Shown here in pieces: positions 53,370 to 62,815 of a DNA stretch of 64,000 bases. A program made the translations under genes and the position numbers. A model generated the notes under the pieces. That model was not told the origin of the DNA. It ran no database searches and was given only the letters and a program-made list of their open reading frames with translations. The stretch is from Bacillota bacterium (lineage in GTDB: Bacteria; Bacillota; Clostridia; Acetivibrionales; DSM-1351), in assembly GCA_023460955.1 (NCBI GenBank), contig JAEWOH010000010.1, forward strand, positions 1 to 64,000, read 5' to 3'. Positions within the stretch are counted from its first letter, which is position 1. Each line of letters opens with the position of its first letter.

Positions 53370-54785
53370 GTGAAAAATAATATCCTAAGTATAAGTGAAT
53401 ATAGAAATAATCCCGAATTCTATTTTACGAAGGGTTTAAGATTAGCAAACAAAAAAAATTTAAGCGAGGCATATAAGAGCTTGTTGAAGGCTTTAGAACT
53501 GGAGCCTGACAACAGTGAATACAAGTTCAATATGGCTTGCTTTTTGTCTGAACTTCAACGTCCTCGGGAAGCAAACAGAATATTTAACGATATACTGATA
53601 AACTTTGATCCTAACATGTTCGATTGCTTTTTTGGATTGGGCTGTAATAGCTTCGAAGAGGGTAACAATGAGAAAGCAGCAGAGTATTTTGATAAATATC
53701 TCTATTTTGATTCAGAGGGAGAATTCAGTTACGAAATTTCCGAAATGGCTTTTTATCTCAAACTATATAGTGGAGTCTCACACGATAATAAGTTTTTGAA
53801 AAACTCTGAAAACAATTTCAAAAAGGCTCTAAAGTATTTTCGTGAAGGCAAGCCCGGAGAAGCAATAAGATATCTTTACAAATCTATTCAATTAAATCCA
53901 CTGAACATTGAGGCGAGAAACTGCCTTACACTTGCTTTAATGCTGGAGAAAAAGTTTATTCGCTCAGTATATATCAATTCAACCGTAAAAACCATAAACA
54001 GGGAGCATATTTGGGGAACTTGCCTTTCCATCTACCTTCTGAAGAATTCAAAAAGGAAAGCTGAGTTTCAGCGTAACCTTGAGATGCTTCCATACAGGCA
54101 AATTAACAACAGGGAGGAACTGCTTTGTACAGTAACAACTCTTTTTCTTTTTGGAAAAACCCCAGAGCTTGAGAAATTTATTGAGAAGTATGCGGTTGAG
54201 TATAGCGACCAGTTTATTTATTCAGTATTGCTTCTGACATATATAATAAACGGGAATACTGATGAATTGGAAAAAATAAATGCTGTTCTGGAAAACTATG
54301 CAGCAGCAAATCAGGATTTTAAAGAGTGGCTCAAATTTGTAAATCAGCCTAATAACAAAAATGCTGTTATTTCTTCGGCTGTTGAGCAATATATTAAGAT
54401 TTTCTCGTTAACAGGTGAAAAGAATAATTTAAAATATGACCCCTCAATATACAGAATTTTTACTGAAGATCAGAATAAGCAGAATAAACTGAAGCTGTCA
54501 AAAAAGTATTATCCTATAATTGAAGTCGCGGTAAGAAACAGGGAAATAATGTATAGTAGATTATACAAAAAGGAGATAATAGGGATACTCACTTCTGCTG
54601 TAACGGGCCTTACGGAACCTTTAGTGCCTGATAACGGAAGCTATGACATGTACTCGGCAGCACTTGAATACCTGTATTGCAAACAATATTCCATACAAAT
54701 GATGAAGGAAGAGCTGGTTTCTAAATATAAAATTACTAATAGTGATTTAAATAAAGCGCTAAAAATCTTAAATGTTGAAGTTTAA
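53370..54785 (+). CDS. Tetratricopeptide-repeat protein at the end of the his operon
   Basis: 471 aa, GTG start immediately after the hisIE stop, with AAGGA inside the hisIE end, so translation is likely coupled. About three clear TPR units at the N-terminus (KGLRLANKKNLSEAYKSLLKALELEPDN and following) and another near 150-185 (FREGKPGEAIRYLYKSIQLNP). The rest is helical and the C-terminus (MKEELVSKYKITNSDLNKALKIL) might be a small winged or helical domain. No signal peptide. Function unknown; its link to histidine synthesis may be only transcriptional. Confidence 0.8.
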   Translation: MKNNILSISEYRNNPEFYFTKGLRLANKKNLSEAYKSLLKALELEPDNSEYKFNMACFLSELQRPREANRIFNDILINFDPNMFDCFFGLGCNSFEEGNNEKAAEYFDKYLYFDSEGEFSYEISEMAFYLKLYSGVSHDNKFLKNSENNFKKALKYFREGKPGEAIRYLYKSIQLNPLNIEARNCLTLALMLEKKFIRSVYINSTVKTINREHIWGTCLSIYLLKNSKRKAEFQRNLEMLPYRQINNREELLCTVTTLFLFGKTPELEKFIEKYAVEYSDQFIYSVLLLTYIINGNTDELEKINAVLENYAAANQDFKEWLKFVNQPNNKNAVISSAVEQYIKIFSLTGEKNNLKYDPSIYRIFTEDQNKQNKLKLSKKYYPIIEVAVRNREIMYSRLYKKEIIGILTSAVTGLTEPLVPDNGSYDMYSAALEYLYCKQYSIQMMKEELVSKYKITNSDLNKALKILNVEV

Positions 54786-54914
54786 TGATATTTTAAGAAA
54801 AATTAAGCAATTACAAGAAAATAATAGATTCTAATAGCAAGAATGACTATTGTGCCAAAATATAGTTAATTTCCAGCAAAAAAGATATTTGATTATCTTT
54901 TAGTCAATAGATAA

Positions 54915-54955
54915 TATAATAAATGTAATTAGCACTCGCTTATAGTGAGTGCTAA
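54915..54955 (+). promoter_or_regulatory. groESL promoter -10 and CIRCE operator
   Basis: A perfect CIRCE element, TTAGCACTC-N9-GAGTGCTAA (54929-54955), lies right after TATAAT (54915-54920) and 32 bp before groES. The HrcA repressor binds CIRCE, so groESL is a heat-shock class I operon here. The -35 is not clear. Confidence 0.95.
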
Positions 54956-54987
54956 CAAGAGAAACAAATTTTTGAGGAGGTAAAACA

Positions 54988-55272
54988 ATGAAGATAAAAC
55001 CATTAGGTGATAGAGTAGTTATTAAAATGCTAGAAAGCGAAGAAACTACCAAGAGCGGAATAGTATTACCAGGCAGCGCTAAGGAAAAGCCACAGGTAGC
55101 TGAGGTTGTTGCTGTTGGTCCTGGAACTGTTGTTGACGGAAAAGAAATTAAAATGGAAGTTAAAGTTGGAGACAGAGTTTTGACCAGCAAATATTCCGGC
55201 ACTGAAGTTAAATTCGATGGTCAGGAATATACAATACTGAAGCAGGGCGATATCCTTGCAGTAGTTGAATAA
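54988..55272 (+). CDS. groES: Co-chaperonin GroES
   Basis: 94 aa, the standard length. Begins KIKPLGDRVVIKMLE, mobile loop KSGIVLPGSAKEKP, C-terminal EYTILKQGDILAVVE. Forms the heptameric lid of GroEL. GAGGAGGT precedes the ATG. Controlled through the CIRCE element just upstream; 51 nt before groEL. Confidence 0.97.
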   Translation: MKIKPLGDRVVIKMLESEETTKSGIVLPGSAKEKPQVAEVVAVGPGTVVDGKEIKMEVKVGDRVLTSKYSGTEVKFDGQEYTILKQGDILAVVE

Positions 55273-55323
55273 TAATTAGTTATTGCGAAGTTTGAGATCT
55301 AAATCATAAGGAGGCAATATAAT

Positions 55324-56955
55324 ATGGCAAAGGAAATAAAGTTTGGTGAAGAAGCTAGACGCGCTCTTGAGAGAGGTGTTAATCAATTAGCTGATACAGT
55401 TAAAGTGACCTTGGGACCAAAGGGTCGTAATGTTGTATTGGATAAGAAGTTCGGAGCACCATTGATCACTAATGATGGTGTTACTATAGCTAAGGAAATA
55501 GAACTCGAAGATAAATTTGAAAATATGGGTGCTCAGCTTGTTAAGGAAGTTGCTACAAAGACCAACGATGTAGCTGGTGACGGTACAACCACTGCAACCC
55601 TGCTGGCTCAGGCTATAATCAGAGAAGGTATGAAAAACGTAGCTGCTGGTGCTAACCCAATGATATTAAAGAAGGGTTTAGCTAAGGCAGTAGAAGTAGC
55701 AGTAGCAGGAATCAAGGAAAATAGCCGTAAAATAAAGGGTAAGGAAGATATAGCAAGAGTAGCTACTATTTCAGCTAATGATGAAGTAGTTGGAACACTT
55801 ATAGCTGACGCTATGGAAAAAGTAACAAACGACGGTGTTATCACTGTTGAAGAATCAAAATCCATGGGTACAAATCTTGAAGTAGTTGAAGGTATGCAGT
55901 TTGACAGAGGCTATCTCTCAGCTTACATGGTAACTGATACTGAGAAGATGGAAGCAGTTCTTGATGACCCATATATACTTATTACAGACAAAAAGTTAAC
56001 AAACATTCAGGAAATCCTTCCTGTTCTTGAACAGATTGTTCAACAGGGTAAAAAGCTTTTAATTATAGCTGAAGATGTTGAAGGCGAAGCTCTTACTACC
56101 CTTATCGTTAACAAGTTGAGAGGAACCTTTACTTGTGTAGCTGTTAAGGCACCAGGCTTTGGTGACAGAAGAAAAGCTATGTTGCAGGATATAGCTATTT
56201 TAACAGGTGGAGAAGTTATAACTGACGAATTAGGTCTTGACCTTAAGGAAACTCAGCTTACTCAACTTGGTAGAGCAAGGCAGGTAATAGTTCAGAAGGA
56301 AAATACAATAATTGTTGACGGTGCTGGAAGCCAGGAAGAAATCAAGAACAGAATAGCTTCAATTAAAGTTCAGATTGAAGATACTACTTCTGATTTCGAT
56401 AGAGAAAAGCTCCAGGAAAGACTTGCTAAATTGTCTGGCGGTGTTGCTGTAATTCAGGTTGGTGCTGCAACTGAAACTGAAATGAAAGAAAAGAAATTGA
56501 GAATTGAAGATGCACTTGCTGCTACAAGAGCTGCTGTTGAAGAAGGTATAGTAGCAGGCGGTGGTACAGCATTGATAAATGTAATTCCTGATGTAGCTAA
56601 ATTACTTGAAACTACATCTGGAGATGAAAAGACAGGTGTTCAGATCATACTCAGAGCTCTTGAAGAACCAGTTAGACAAATTGCAGCAAATGCAGGTTTG
56701 GAAGGTTCAGTAATCGTTGATAAGATTAAAGCTGACAATAAAGGTATCGGCTTTGATGCTCTTAATGAAAAGTACATTGATATGATTGAAAATGGTATTG
56801 TTGACCCTGCAAAGGTTACAAGATCTGCACTTCAAAATGCAGTATCAGTTGCAGCTATGGTTCTCACTACTGAAAGTCTTGTTACTGACAAACCAGAACC
56901 TGAAGCTCCTGCAATGCCAGGAGGAATGCCAGGCGGAATGGGCGGAATGTATTAA
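55324..56955 (+). CDS. groEL: Chaperonin GroEL
   Basis: 543 aa, full length. ATP-binding GDGTTTATLLAQAI, TLGPKGRNVVLDKKFG and the C-terminal Gly-Met repeat tail (GGMPGGMGGMY) are present. It folds proteins in the cytoplasm with GroES. Codon choice is biased as expected for a highly expressed gene (many GCT, GGT and AAG). AAGGAGG precedes the ATG; a terminator follows. Confidence 0.98.
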   Translation: MAKEIKFGEEARRALERGVNQLADTVKVTLGPKGRNVVLDKKFGAPLITNDGVTIAKEIELEDKFENMGAQLVKEVATKTNDVAGDGTTTATLLAQAIIREGMKNVAAGANPMILKKGLAKAVEVAVAGIKENSRKIKGKEDIARVATISANDEVVGTLIADAMEKVTNDGVITVEESKSMGTNLEVVEGMQFDRGYLSAYMVTDTEKMEAVLDDPYILITDKKLTNIQEILPVLEQIVQQGKKLLIIAEDVEGEALTTLIVNKLRGTFTCVAVKAPGFGDRRKAMLQDIAILTGGEVITDELGLDLKETQLTQLGRARQVIVQKENTIIVDGAGSQEEIKNRIASIKVQIEDTTSDFDREKLQERLAKLSGGVAVIQVGAATETEMKEKKLRIEDALAATRAAVEEGIVAGGGTALINVIPDVAKLLETTSGDEKTGVQIILRALEEPVRQIAANAGLEGSVIVDKIKADNKGIGFDALNEKYIDMIENGIVDPAKVTRSALQNAVSVAAMVLTTESLVTDKPEPEAPAMPGGMPGGMGGMY

Positions 56956-56969
56956 GATTAGTTGCTATA

Positions 56970-57016
56970 AAGAGGTTGGCTGGAGTTATATTTCAGGCCA
57001 GCCTCTTAAATTTTTT
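56970..57016 (+). terminator. Terminator of groESL
   Basis: An 11-bp stem with one wobble (56970-56980 with 56997-57007), then AAATTTTTT. Confidence 0.88.
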
Positions 57017-57193
57017 ATTTGAAGTGAAAAAAATGTTAATATTTTTAAAATTAATTAGAAATAATACTTGATATTATTTCATTAATTTATTATTATGTAT
57101 AACAAGCTTAGATAAATTAATTATTTTATGATTTAAAATATTATATTACGAGAGCATGTTTGGTGTTTATAAATTTTGCAGGAGGGGTCTGCT

Positions 57194-57700
57194 TTGGATA
57201 TATTTTTAGAGAAGCTCATAAAGCGTAAAAGGACTATTTCGGATTATATAATAATTGTAAGTATAGTTCTAACTGCAATTATTCTTATAATGTTTGTAAT
57301 GTCACTTCAATTTCTTACTGTATTTGCGCCATTACTTGTAGTGGGCTTGGGATACCTTGCTTATATGCTTATCAGAAATAAGAATGTGGAATATGAATAT
57401 ATTGTTACCAATGGTGATCTTGACATTGATATGATTATTGCACAAAGAAAAAGAAAAAGAATATTCTCGGGTAACTGTAAGGATTTTGAGATGGTAGCTA
57501 AACTTACAAGCGGACAGTACAATAGTAATTTTGATACCATAAAGAAACGTATTGTTGCTGTAACAACACTTGAATCACAGGATGTATATTTTATTACTAC
57601 AACAAAAGAGGGCGGCGAAAAATGTATTGTATTCTTTGAGCCTCATCCCAAGATGGTTGAATCCTTTAAAAAATATATTCCAAGAAAAGTATTTGAATAA
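57194..57700 (+). CDS. Small two-helix membrane protein (DUF6106-like)
   Basis: 168 aa from TTG 57194, with AGGAGGGG 7 nt upstream; a TTG at 57176 overlaps that site. Two hydrophobic segments (about 18-40 and 44-62) follow a basic N-terminus (LIKRKRTISDY), then a cytoplasmic alpha/beta domain (EYEYIVTNGDLDIDMI...FFEPHPKMVESFKKYIPRKVF). It resembles uncharacterised Firmicutes proteins of the DUF6106 type, from memory. Function unknown. Confidence 0.7.
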   Translation: MDIFLEKLIKRKRTISDYIIIVSIVLTAIILIMFVMSLQFLTVFAPLLVVGLGYLAYMLIRNKNVEYEYIVTNGDLDIDMIIAQRKRKRIFSGNCKDFEMVAKLTSGQYNSNFDTIKKRIVAVTTLESQDVYFITTTKEGGEKCIVFFEPHPKMVESFKKYIPRKVFE

Positions 57701-57804
57701 ACCAAAAGGATAATAATAAGGCAGATGGCAGCTCAAAGCCATTTGCCTTTTAAATAATTTTATTAATTTAATTTTAAAATTCCGATCAAGGAGGATTTTG
57801 GAAA

Positions 57805-59310
57805 ATGGCTTTTTTTTACAATGAACCATCAAGAACTTTCAGCGAATATCTTTTAGTTCCCAATCTCAGTACAAAACAATGTATGCCAGGGAATGTAGAC
57901 CTTAAAACCCCGTTAGTTAAGTACAAGCTTGGAGAAAAACCTTCATTACATCTTAATATTCCGGTAGCTTCTGCTATCATGCAATCCGTATCAGACAATA
58001 ATATGGCAATTGCTTTGGCGAAGTGCGGAGGTGTATCCTTTGTTTACGGCTCACAAAGCATTGAAAATCAGGCGGAGATGGTAAGAAAGGTTAAGAAATA
58101 TAAAGCAGGCTTTGTTGTAAGTGACAGTAATTTAAGACCGGATAATACCCTCAGAGATGTTGTTGATATAAAGGAAAATACAGGGCATTCTACAATTGCT
58201 ATTACCGAAGACGGTACACCAACCGGAAAGCTTGTAGGTATAGTTACAAGCCGTGACTATAGACTAAGCAGGGCTTCCCTGGATCAGAAAATCCATGGAT
58301 TCATGACTCCGTTTTCACAATTGATTTATGGACAGGAAGGTATAACCTTAAAAGAAGCCAACGACATGATTTGGGAGCATAAGCTGAATTGCCTTCCGAT
58401 TATAGATAGCAAGCAAAATCTTGTTTACCTTGTATTCAGAAAGGACTATGACAGCCATAAGGAGAATCCTAACGAATTATTGGATAAAAGCAAGCGTCTT
58501 ATTGTTGGCGCAGGAATAAATACCAGAGATTATAAAGAGAGAGTAGCGGCATTGGTAGATGCCGGTGTAGATCTGGTTTGTATTGACTCCTCTGATGGCT
58601 ACAGCGAGTGGCAATCAGACACTATCAGATGGATAAAGGAAACCTACAACGGTGAAGTAAAAGTCGGCGCGGGAAATGTGGTTGACAGAGAAGGCTTCAG
58701 GTATTTAGTAGAAGCTGGAGCTGATTTTATTAAGGTTGGTATCGGTGGAGGTTCAATCTGTATTACCAGAGAACAGAAGGGTATCGGAAGGGGTCAGGCG
58801 TCTTCAGTTATTGAAGTTTCTGCAGCAAGAGATGAATATCTGAAGGAAACAGGAATATACATTCCTATATGCTCTGATGGCGGCATTGTTCATGATTATC
58901 ATATAGTATTGGCTCTGGCTATGGGAGCAGACTTTGTAATGCTTGGAAGATATTTTGCCAGATTTGACGAGAGTCCTACAAGAAAGATAAAGGTTGGCGG
59001 AAACTTCGTTAAGGAATACTGGGGTGAAGGCTCAAATCGTGCAAGAAACTGGCAGAGATATGATATGGGTGGAGATTCAAAGCTGGGCTTTGAGGAGGGC
59101 GTTGATTCATATGTACCTTACGCCGGAAAACTTAAGGACAACCTGGATACCACAATACACAAAATTAAGTCAACAATGTGTAACTGCGGTGCTCTTTCTG
59201 TTTCAGAACTTCAGCAGAAGGCAAGACTTACTCTTGTATCGGCAACAAGTATCAAAGAGGGCGGAGCCCATGATGTAATTCTGAAAGATAAGGAATTATC
59301 GTCATCATGA
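57805..59310 (+). CDS. guaB: IMP dehydrogenase family protein
   Basis: 501 aa. TIM barrel with two inserted CBS domains (about 110-220, STIAITEDGTPTGKLVGIVTSRDYR). Catalytic Cys is C319 in GGGSICITRE; the flap holds the Arg-Tyr dyad in NWQRYDMGG, and EEGVDSYVPYAG follows as in IMPDH. Converts IMP to XMP with NAD, the first step to GMP. Some stretches differ from the standard ~485-aa enzyme (KGIGRGQASS instead of GVGVPQ), so it may be a distinct IMPDH subgroup. GGAGG is about 12 nt before the ATG. Confidence 0.88.
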   Translation: MAFFYNEPSRTFSEYLLVPNLSTKQCMPGNVDLKTPLVKYKLGEKPSLHLNIPVASAIMQSVSDNNMAIALAKCGGVSFVYGSQSIENQAEMVRKVKKYKAGFVVSDSNLRPDNTLRDVVDIKENTGHSTIAITEDGTPTGKLVGIVTSRDYRLSRASLDQKIHGFMTPFSQLIYGQEGITLKEANDMIWEHKLNCLPIIDSKQNLVYLVFRKDYDSHKENPNELLDKSKRLIVGAGINTRDYKERVAALVDAGVDLVCIDSSDGYSEWQSDTIRWIKETYNGEVKVGAGNVVDREGFRYLVEAGADFIKVGIGGGSICITREQKGIGRGQASSVIEVSAARDEYLKETGIYIPICSDGGIVHDYHIVLALAMGADFVMLGRYFARFDESPTRKIKVGGNFVKEYWGEGSNRARNWQRYDMGGDSKLGFEEGVDSYVPYAGKLKDNLDTTIHKIKSTMCNCGALSVSELQQKARLTLVSATSIKEGGAHDVILKDKELSSS

Positions 59311-59371
59311 TTATAGAAAACTGCTAGAAGTCAGGTCTAAAAAGAAGTATAGTGCATATTCTATAGAAAGT

Positions 59372-59429
59372 AAGCCGACAGACCATTTTACAGACATTTG
59401 AACTGTTGTAAAATATTGGCGGAAGGCTT
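59372..59429 (+). other. Two-tier dyad before the greA promoter
   Basis: The outer arms AAGCC/GGCTT (59372-59377 and 59425-59429) enclose an 8-bp perfect inner stem (59385-59392 with 59407-59414). It may end the IMPDH transcript, but there is no T run. Confidence 0.35.
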
Positions 59430-59430
59430 C

Positions 59431-59459
59431 TTGACATTATAAAATATGTAATTTATAAT
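59431..59459 (+). promoter_or_regulatory. Consensus sigma-A promoter of greA
   Basis: A perfect TTGACA (59431-59436), 17-bp spacer and perfect TATAAT (59454-59459). The greA leader would be about 145 nt; the gap 59311-59611 holds no gene. Confidence 0.9.
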
Positions 59460-59611
59460 AAGTTAGCAATAACAGCTGACCTACGCTTAAAATTTTTTCT
59501 ATATTTACAAAATTGTTGGATATAAAGGCATAATTATGGTTATAAGATAACAGAACACTTAATTGTGCTAAGGTTAGCAGAAAAAATTAACGGTAAAGGA
59601 GAGGGCTTCAA

Positions 59612-60088
59612 ATGTCAGCAAAAGAAGTCGTATTAACCTACGAAGGCTTAAAGAAATTAGAAGAAGAATTGGAGTTTCTTAGAGGAACTAAAAGAAAGGA
59701 AGTTGCTGAAAGAATAAAACAGGCACTTTCATTTGGAGATATATCAGAAAACTCTGAGTATGATGAAGCTAAGAATGAACAGGCTCAGGTGGAAGGAAGA
59801 ATAGTTCAGCTGGAATCCATGCTTAAACATGCCCGCCTTATAGATGAAGATGAAGTTAAGACCGATGTAGTCAGTTTGGGTGCTAAAGTTAAGCTCTTTG
59901 ATGTTGAATTCGAAGAAGAGGTTGAATATCTTATCGTTGGCTCAACTGAAGCGAATCCACTCAAATCGAAGATATCAAATGAATCTCCTGTAGGCGCAGC
60001 CCTGATGGGACATAAAGTTGGTGAAACGGTTGAAGTAGCTGTTCCGGATGGAGCTATTAAATTTAAAATATTAGAGATATCAAAATAA
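59612..60088 (+). CDS. greA: Transcription elongation factor GreA
   Basis: 158 aa, standard length. The N-terminal coiled coil has the catalytic tip acids in FGDISENSEYDEAK and the C-terminal FKBP-like domain includes NESPVGAALMGHKVGE. It enters the RNA polymerase secondary channel to stimulate cleavage of backtracked transcripts. GGAGAGGG precedes the ATG. A consensus promoter stands 150 bp upstream. Confidence 0.96.
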   Translation: MSAKEVVLTYEGLKKLEEELEFLRGTKRKEVAERIKQALSFGDISENSEYDEAKNEQAQVEGRIVQLESMLKHARLIDEDEVKTDVVSLGAKVKLFDVEFEEEVEYLIVGSTEANPLKSKISNESPVGAALMGHKVGETVEVAVPDGAIKFKILEISK

Positions 60089-60136
60089 TAACTAAAATAT
60101 AGTACATTTGCTAATATAAATGTTTACAATTATGTG

Positions 60137-60166
60137 TTGCCACTAAAACCTAAACTAATATATAAT
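60137..60166 (+). promoter_or_regulatory. Possible promoter of lysS
   Basis: TTGCCA (60137-60142), an 18-bp spacer and TATAAT (60161-60166). Predicted start near 60173, at the base of the following hairpin. Confidence 0.45.
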
Positions 60167-60173
60167 TATACTG

Positions 60174-60206
60174 ACAGTTTACATTAAAAAATGTAAACTG
60201 TTTTTT
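60174..60206 (+). terminator. Terminator between greA and lysS
   Basis: A perfect 12-bp stem (60174-60185 with 60190-60201), a 4-nt A loop and TTTTTT. It most simply ends the greA transcript. Confidence 0.85.
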
Positions 60207-60283
60207 ATAACGAGGGGACAATGTCTGGACTACTTAAGTTTTCAGGCGAGCGATAGATTAACATAGTTTTTATGGAGGATATA

Positions 60284-61786
60284 ATGTCAGAAGAAAATTT
60301 GCAGTCAAATACACAAAATGAGGAACAAGATTTAAATGAAATACTAAAAGTTCGTAGGGCAAAACTAAAGGATTTACAAGAAAAAGACATGGATCCTTTT
60401 AAAATAGTTAAGTATGATGTAATAGATTCCACACAAAATATTATTGATAATTTTGAAGCGTTGGAAGGACAGAATACTTCTATTGCAGGAAGAATTATGT
60501 CTAAGAGGGGAATGGGAAAGGCCGGTTTTTGCGATTTACAGGACAGGGATGGAAGAATTCAGCTTTATGTCAGAAAAGACGAAGTTGGAGATGAAAGCTA
60601 TGAGTTATTTAAAAAGTATGATATTGGCGATATTGTAGGCGTAAAAGGCGAGATATTTAAAACCCACATGGGTCAGATATCAATTAAGGTTAAGGAAATT
60701 GTTCTGCTTGCAAAATCACTTCAACCATTGCCTGAAAAGTGGCATGGGTTAAAGGATACCGATTTAAGATACAGACAGAGATACGTTGACCTTATAGTTA
60801 ATCCTGAGGTTAAAAATACATTTATACTGAGAAGTAAAATAATAAAATCTATCAGAAAATTCCTTGATGACAGGGGTTTTCTTGAGGTTGATACTCCTTT
60901 ATTAAATACAATTCCCGGTGGAGCTACCGCAAGACCATTTATAACTCATCACAATACACTGGATATTGATATGTATCTAAGAATTGCTCCGGAGTTATAC
61001 TTGAAAAGGCTTATTGTCGGTGGCATGGAAAAAGTATATGAAATGGGTAGAATGTTCAGAAATGAAGGTATGTCCGTAAAGCATAATCCTGAGTTTACCA
61101 TGATGGAAGTTTACGAAGCTTATAATGATTATAAGGGTATGATGGAATTAACAGAAAACCTTATATCAACTGTAGCAATGGAAACCCTGGGGACAACCAA
61201 AATAATGTATCAGGGGCAGGAAATTGATCTTACACCCCCTTGGAATAGATTATCTATGATTGAAGCTGTTAAGAAGTACTCAGGTGTTGATTTTGATACT
61301 ATTAAAACCGATGAGGAAGCAAAAGCTGCAGCTGAGGGAAAGAAGGTTCATGTTAAGCCGGGTATGACCCGTGGAGAAATTCTGAACCTGATGTTTGAAG
61401 AGTTTGCCGAGAGTAATCTTATACAACCTACATTTATTTATGATTATCCGGTAGAGGTTTCACCGCTTACAAAAAGAAAACCGGGTTGTCCTGAATTAAC
61501 TGAAAGATTTGAATTTTTTATTACTGGTCGTGAAATGGGTAATGCATACTCTGAGTTGAATGATCCTATAGATCAAAAGGAAAGATTTGTTAATCAGGTA
61601 AAGAAGAGAGATTCCGGTGATGAAGAAGCTAATATGATGGATGATGACTTTGTAACTGCACTGGAGTATGGAATGCCACCAACAGGCGGATTAGGCATTG
61701 GGGTCGACAGACTTATAATATTGTTAACCGACTCAGCATCCATCAGAGACATATTGCTATTCCCTACAATGAAGCCTAGAGAGTAA
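60284..61786 (+). CDS. lysS: Lysyl-tRNA synthetase, class II
   Basis: 500 aa from the ATG at 60284 with GGAGG upstream; an in-frame ATG at 60272 overlaps this site. The N-terminal OB-fold binds the anticodon (about 65-170, SIAGRIMSKRGMGKAGFCDLQD). Class II motif 2 is FRNEGMSVKHNPEFTMMEVYEAY and motif 3 is GLGIGVDRLIILLTD. It charges tRNA-Lys. No T-box is seen upstream. The J-domain-like gene follows after about 38 nt. Confidence 0.97.
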   Translation: MSEENLQSNTQNEEQDLNEILKVRRAKLKDLQEKDMDPFKIVKYDVIDSTQNIIDNFEALEGQNTSIAGRIMSKRGMGKAGFCDLQDRDGRIQLYVRKDEVGDESYELFKKYDIGDIVGVKGEIFKTHMGQISIKVKEIVLLAKSLQPLPEKWHGLKDTDLRYRQRYVDLIVNPEVKNTFILRSKIIKSIRKFLDDRGFLEVDTPLLNTIPGGATARPFITHHNTLDIDMYLRIAPELYLKRLIVGGMEKVYEMGRMFRNEGMSVKHNPEFTMMEVYEAYNDYKGMMELTENLISTVAMETLGTTKIMYQGQEIDLTPPWNRLSMIEAVKKYSGVDFDTIKTDEEAKAAAEGKKVHVKPGMTRGEILNLMFEEFAESNLIQPTFIYDYPVEVSPLTKRKPGCPELTERFEFFITGREMGNAYSELNDPIDQKERFVNQVKKRDSGDEEANMMDDDFVTALEYGMPPTGGLGIGVDRLIILLTDSASIRDILLFPTMKPRE

Positions 61787-61824
61787 CTTAAGGCTGTTTA
61801 AGGATATGCTAGGAGGGGTTGGGA

Positions 61825-62733
61825 TTGAAGTATACTTTACAGGAAGCAAGAAAAATCTTAGGTGTAACAAAGGCCTCATCAAAAGATGATATAGAAAAAA
61901 AATACGACGTTATTCTTAAGAAGTATCGAATAATGAAACTTGATGGTACTCTTCACGAAAATGAGGAAGCTGAATTCCAGAAGTGTACGGATGCATATCG
62001 GATTCTAATGGGCTACGAGGTAAACGAACCTGAAATTCAGAAGAAAGAAACATACACTGATTTAGCTTTGGGAAAGGTGGGTCTTGACAGAAAAAAAGCG
62101 GACAACTTTTTTCATTACTATAAATACCATATTCTAATTGGTATTGTAGCAATAATTATTATAGCTATATCTGTACATTCTATGGTTACAAGAGTTCAGC
62201 CTGACATAACAATAGGTTTATTGGGTGAAATAAATTATGATGCTGAGAATGAATTGAAAGCAAAAATAACAGAGAGCGTCCCAGAGCTCAAGGAAATTCA
62301 GTTTGACGCTGCTATATTGTCAACCAGTTATAATGATGCCCAGTCATATGCCAATTTGCAGAAGGCAGTGACACTGATTGTGGCCTCTGATATAGATTTG
62401 TATCTAGTTAACAAATATGCGTTTGATACTTATGCTAAAAATGGTGCTTTTAAAGCTCTGGATGAAGAAGCGGCAGATCTTAATATTGATATTTCTAAAA
62501 GCGAAGACTTGAAATTAAGAGTAGTGGATGAGTGGGAGGAAACTTCTGAACCGGGCAAATTAGAACCTAAAACATATGTTGACAGTATACCGAGACTTTA
62601 TGGAATTGATGTAACCGATAGTGAATTTTTTAAGGATATTAATATAATCGGACCTGAAAAAATACTGGTTGTTCGTGCTGAACCCAAGAAATATGATCTG
62701 GTATTGAAGTTAATAAAGCTTTTTACAAAGTAA
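61825..62733 (+). CDS. J-domain-like, single-span membrane protein
   Basis: 302 aa from the TTG at 61825 (AGGAGGGG 6 nt upstream; the TTG at 61819 is too close). The first 70 residues resemble a J-domain (TLQEARKILGVTKASSKDDIEKKYDVILKKYR...DAYRILMGY) but lack the HPD tripeptide needed to stimulate DnaK. One transmembrane segment (about 98-118) leads to a likely extracellular domain of about 180 residues with no family I recognise. It may be an assembly or sensing protein. Same strand as lysS and possibly co-transcribed with it. Confidence 0.75.
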   Translation: MKYTLQEARKILGVTKASSKDDIEKKYDVILKKYRIMKLDGTLHENEEAEFQKCTDAYRILMGYEVNEPEIQKKETYTDLALGKVGLDRKKADNFFHYYKYHILIGIVAIIIIAISVHSMVTRVQPDITIGLLGEINYDAENELKAKITESVPELKEIQFDAAILSTSYNDAQSYANLQKAVTLIVASDIDLYLVNKYAFDTYAKNGAFKALDEEAADLNIDISKSEDLKLRVVDEWEETSEPGKLEPKTYVDSIPRLYGIDVTDSEFFKDINIIGPEKILVVRAEPKKYDLVLKLIKLFTK

Positions 62734-62815
62734 GGCTGCATTAAGTAAAAATAGATTTCAAATAACTCAAAATTATAGAGTAAGGTCATTAAATTATATA
62801 GATGGGGGTATTATC

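Noticed and set aside
60089..60283. T-box before lysS
   Set aside because: The only structure is a short perfect terminator; no T-box core.
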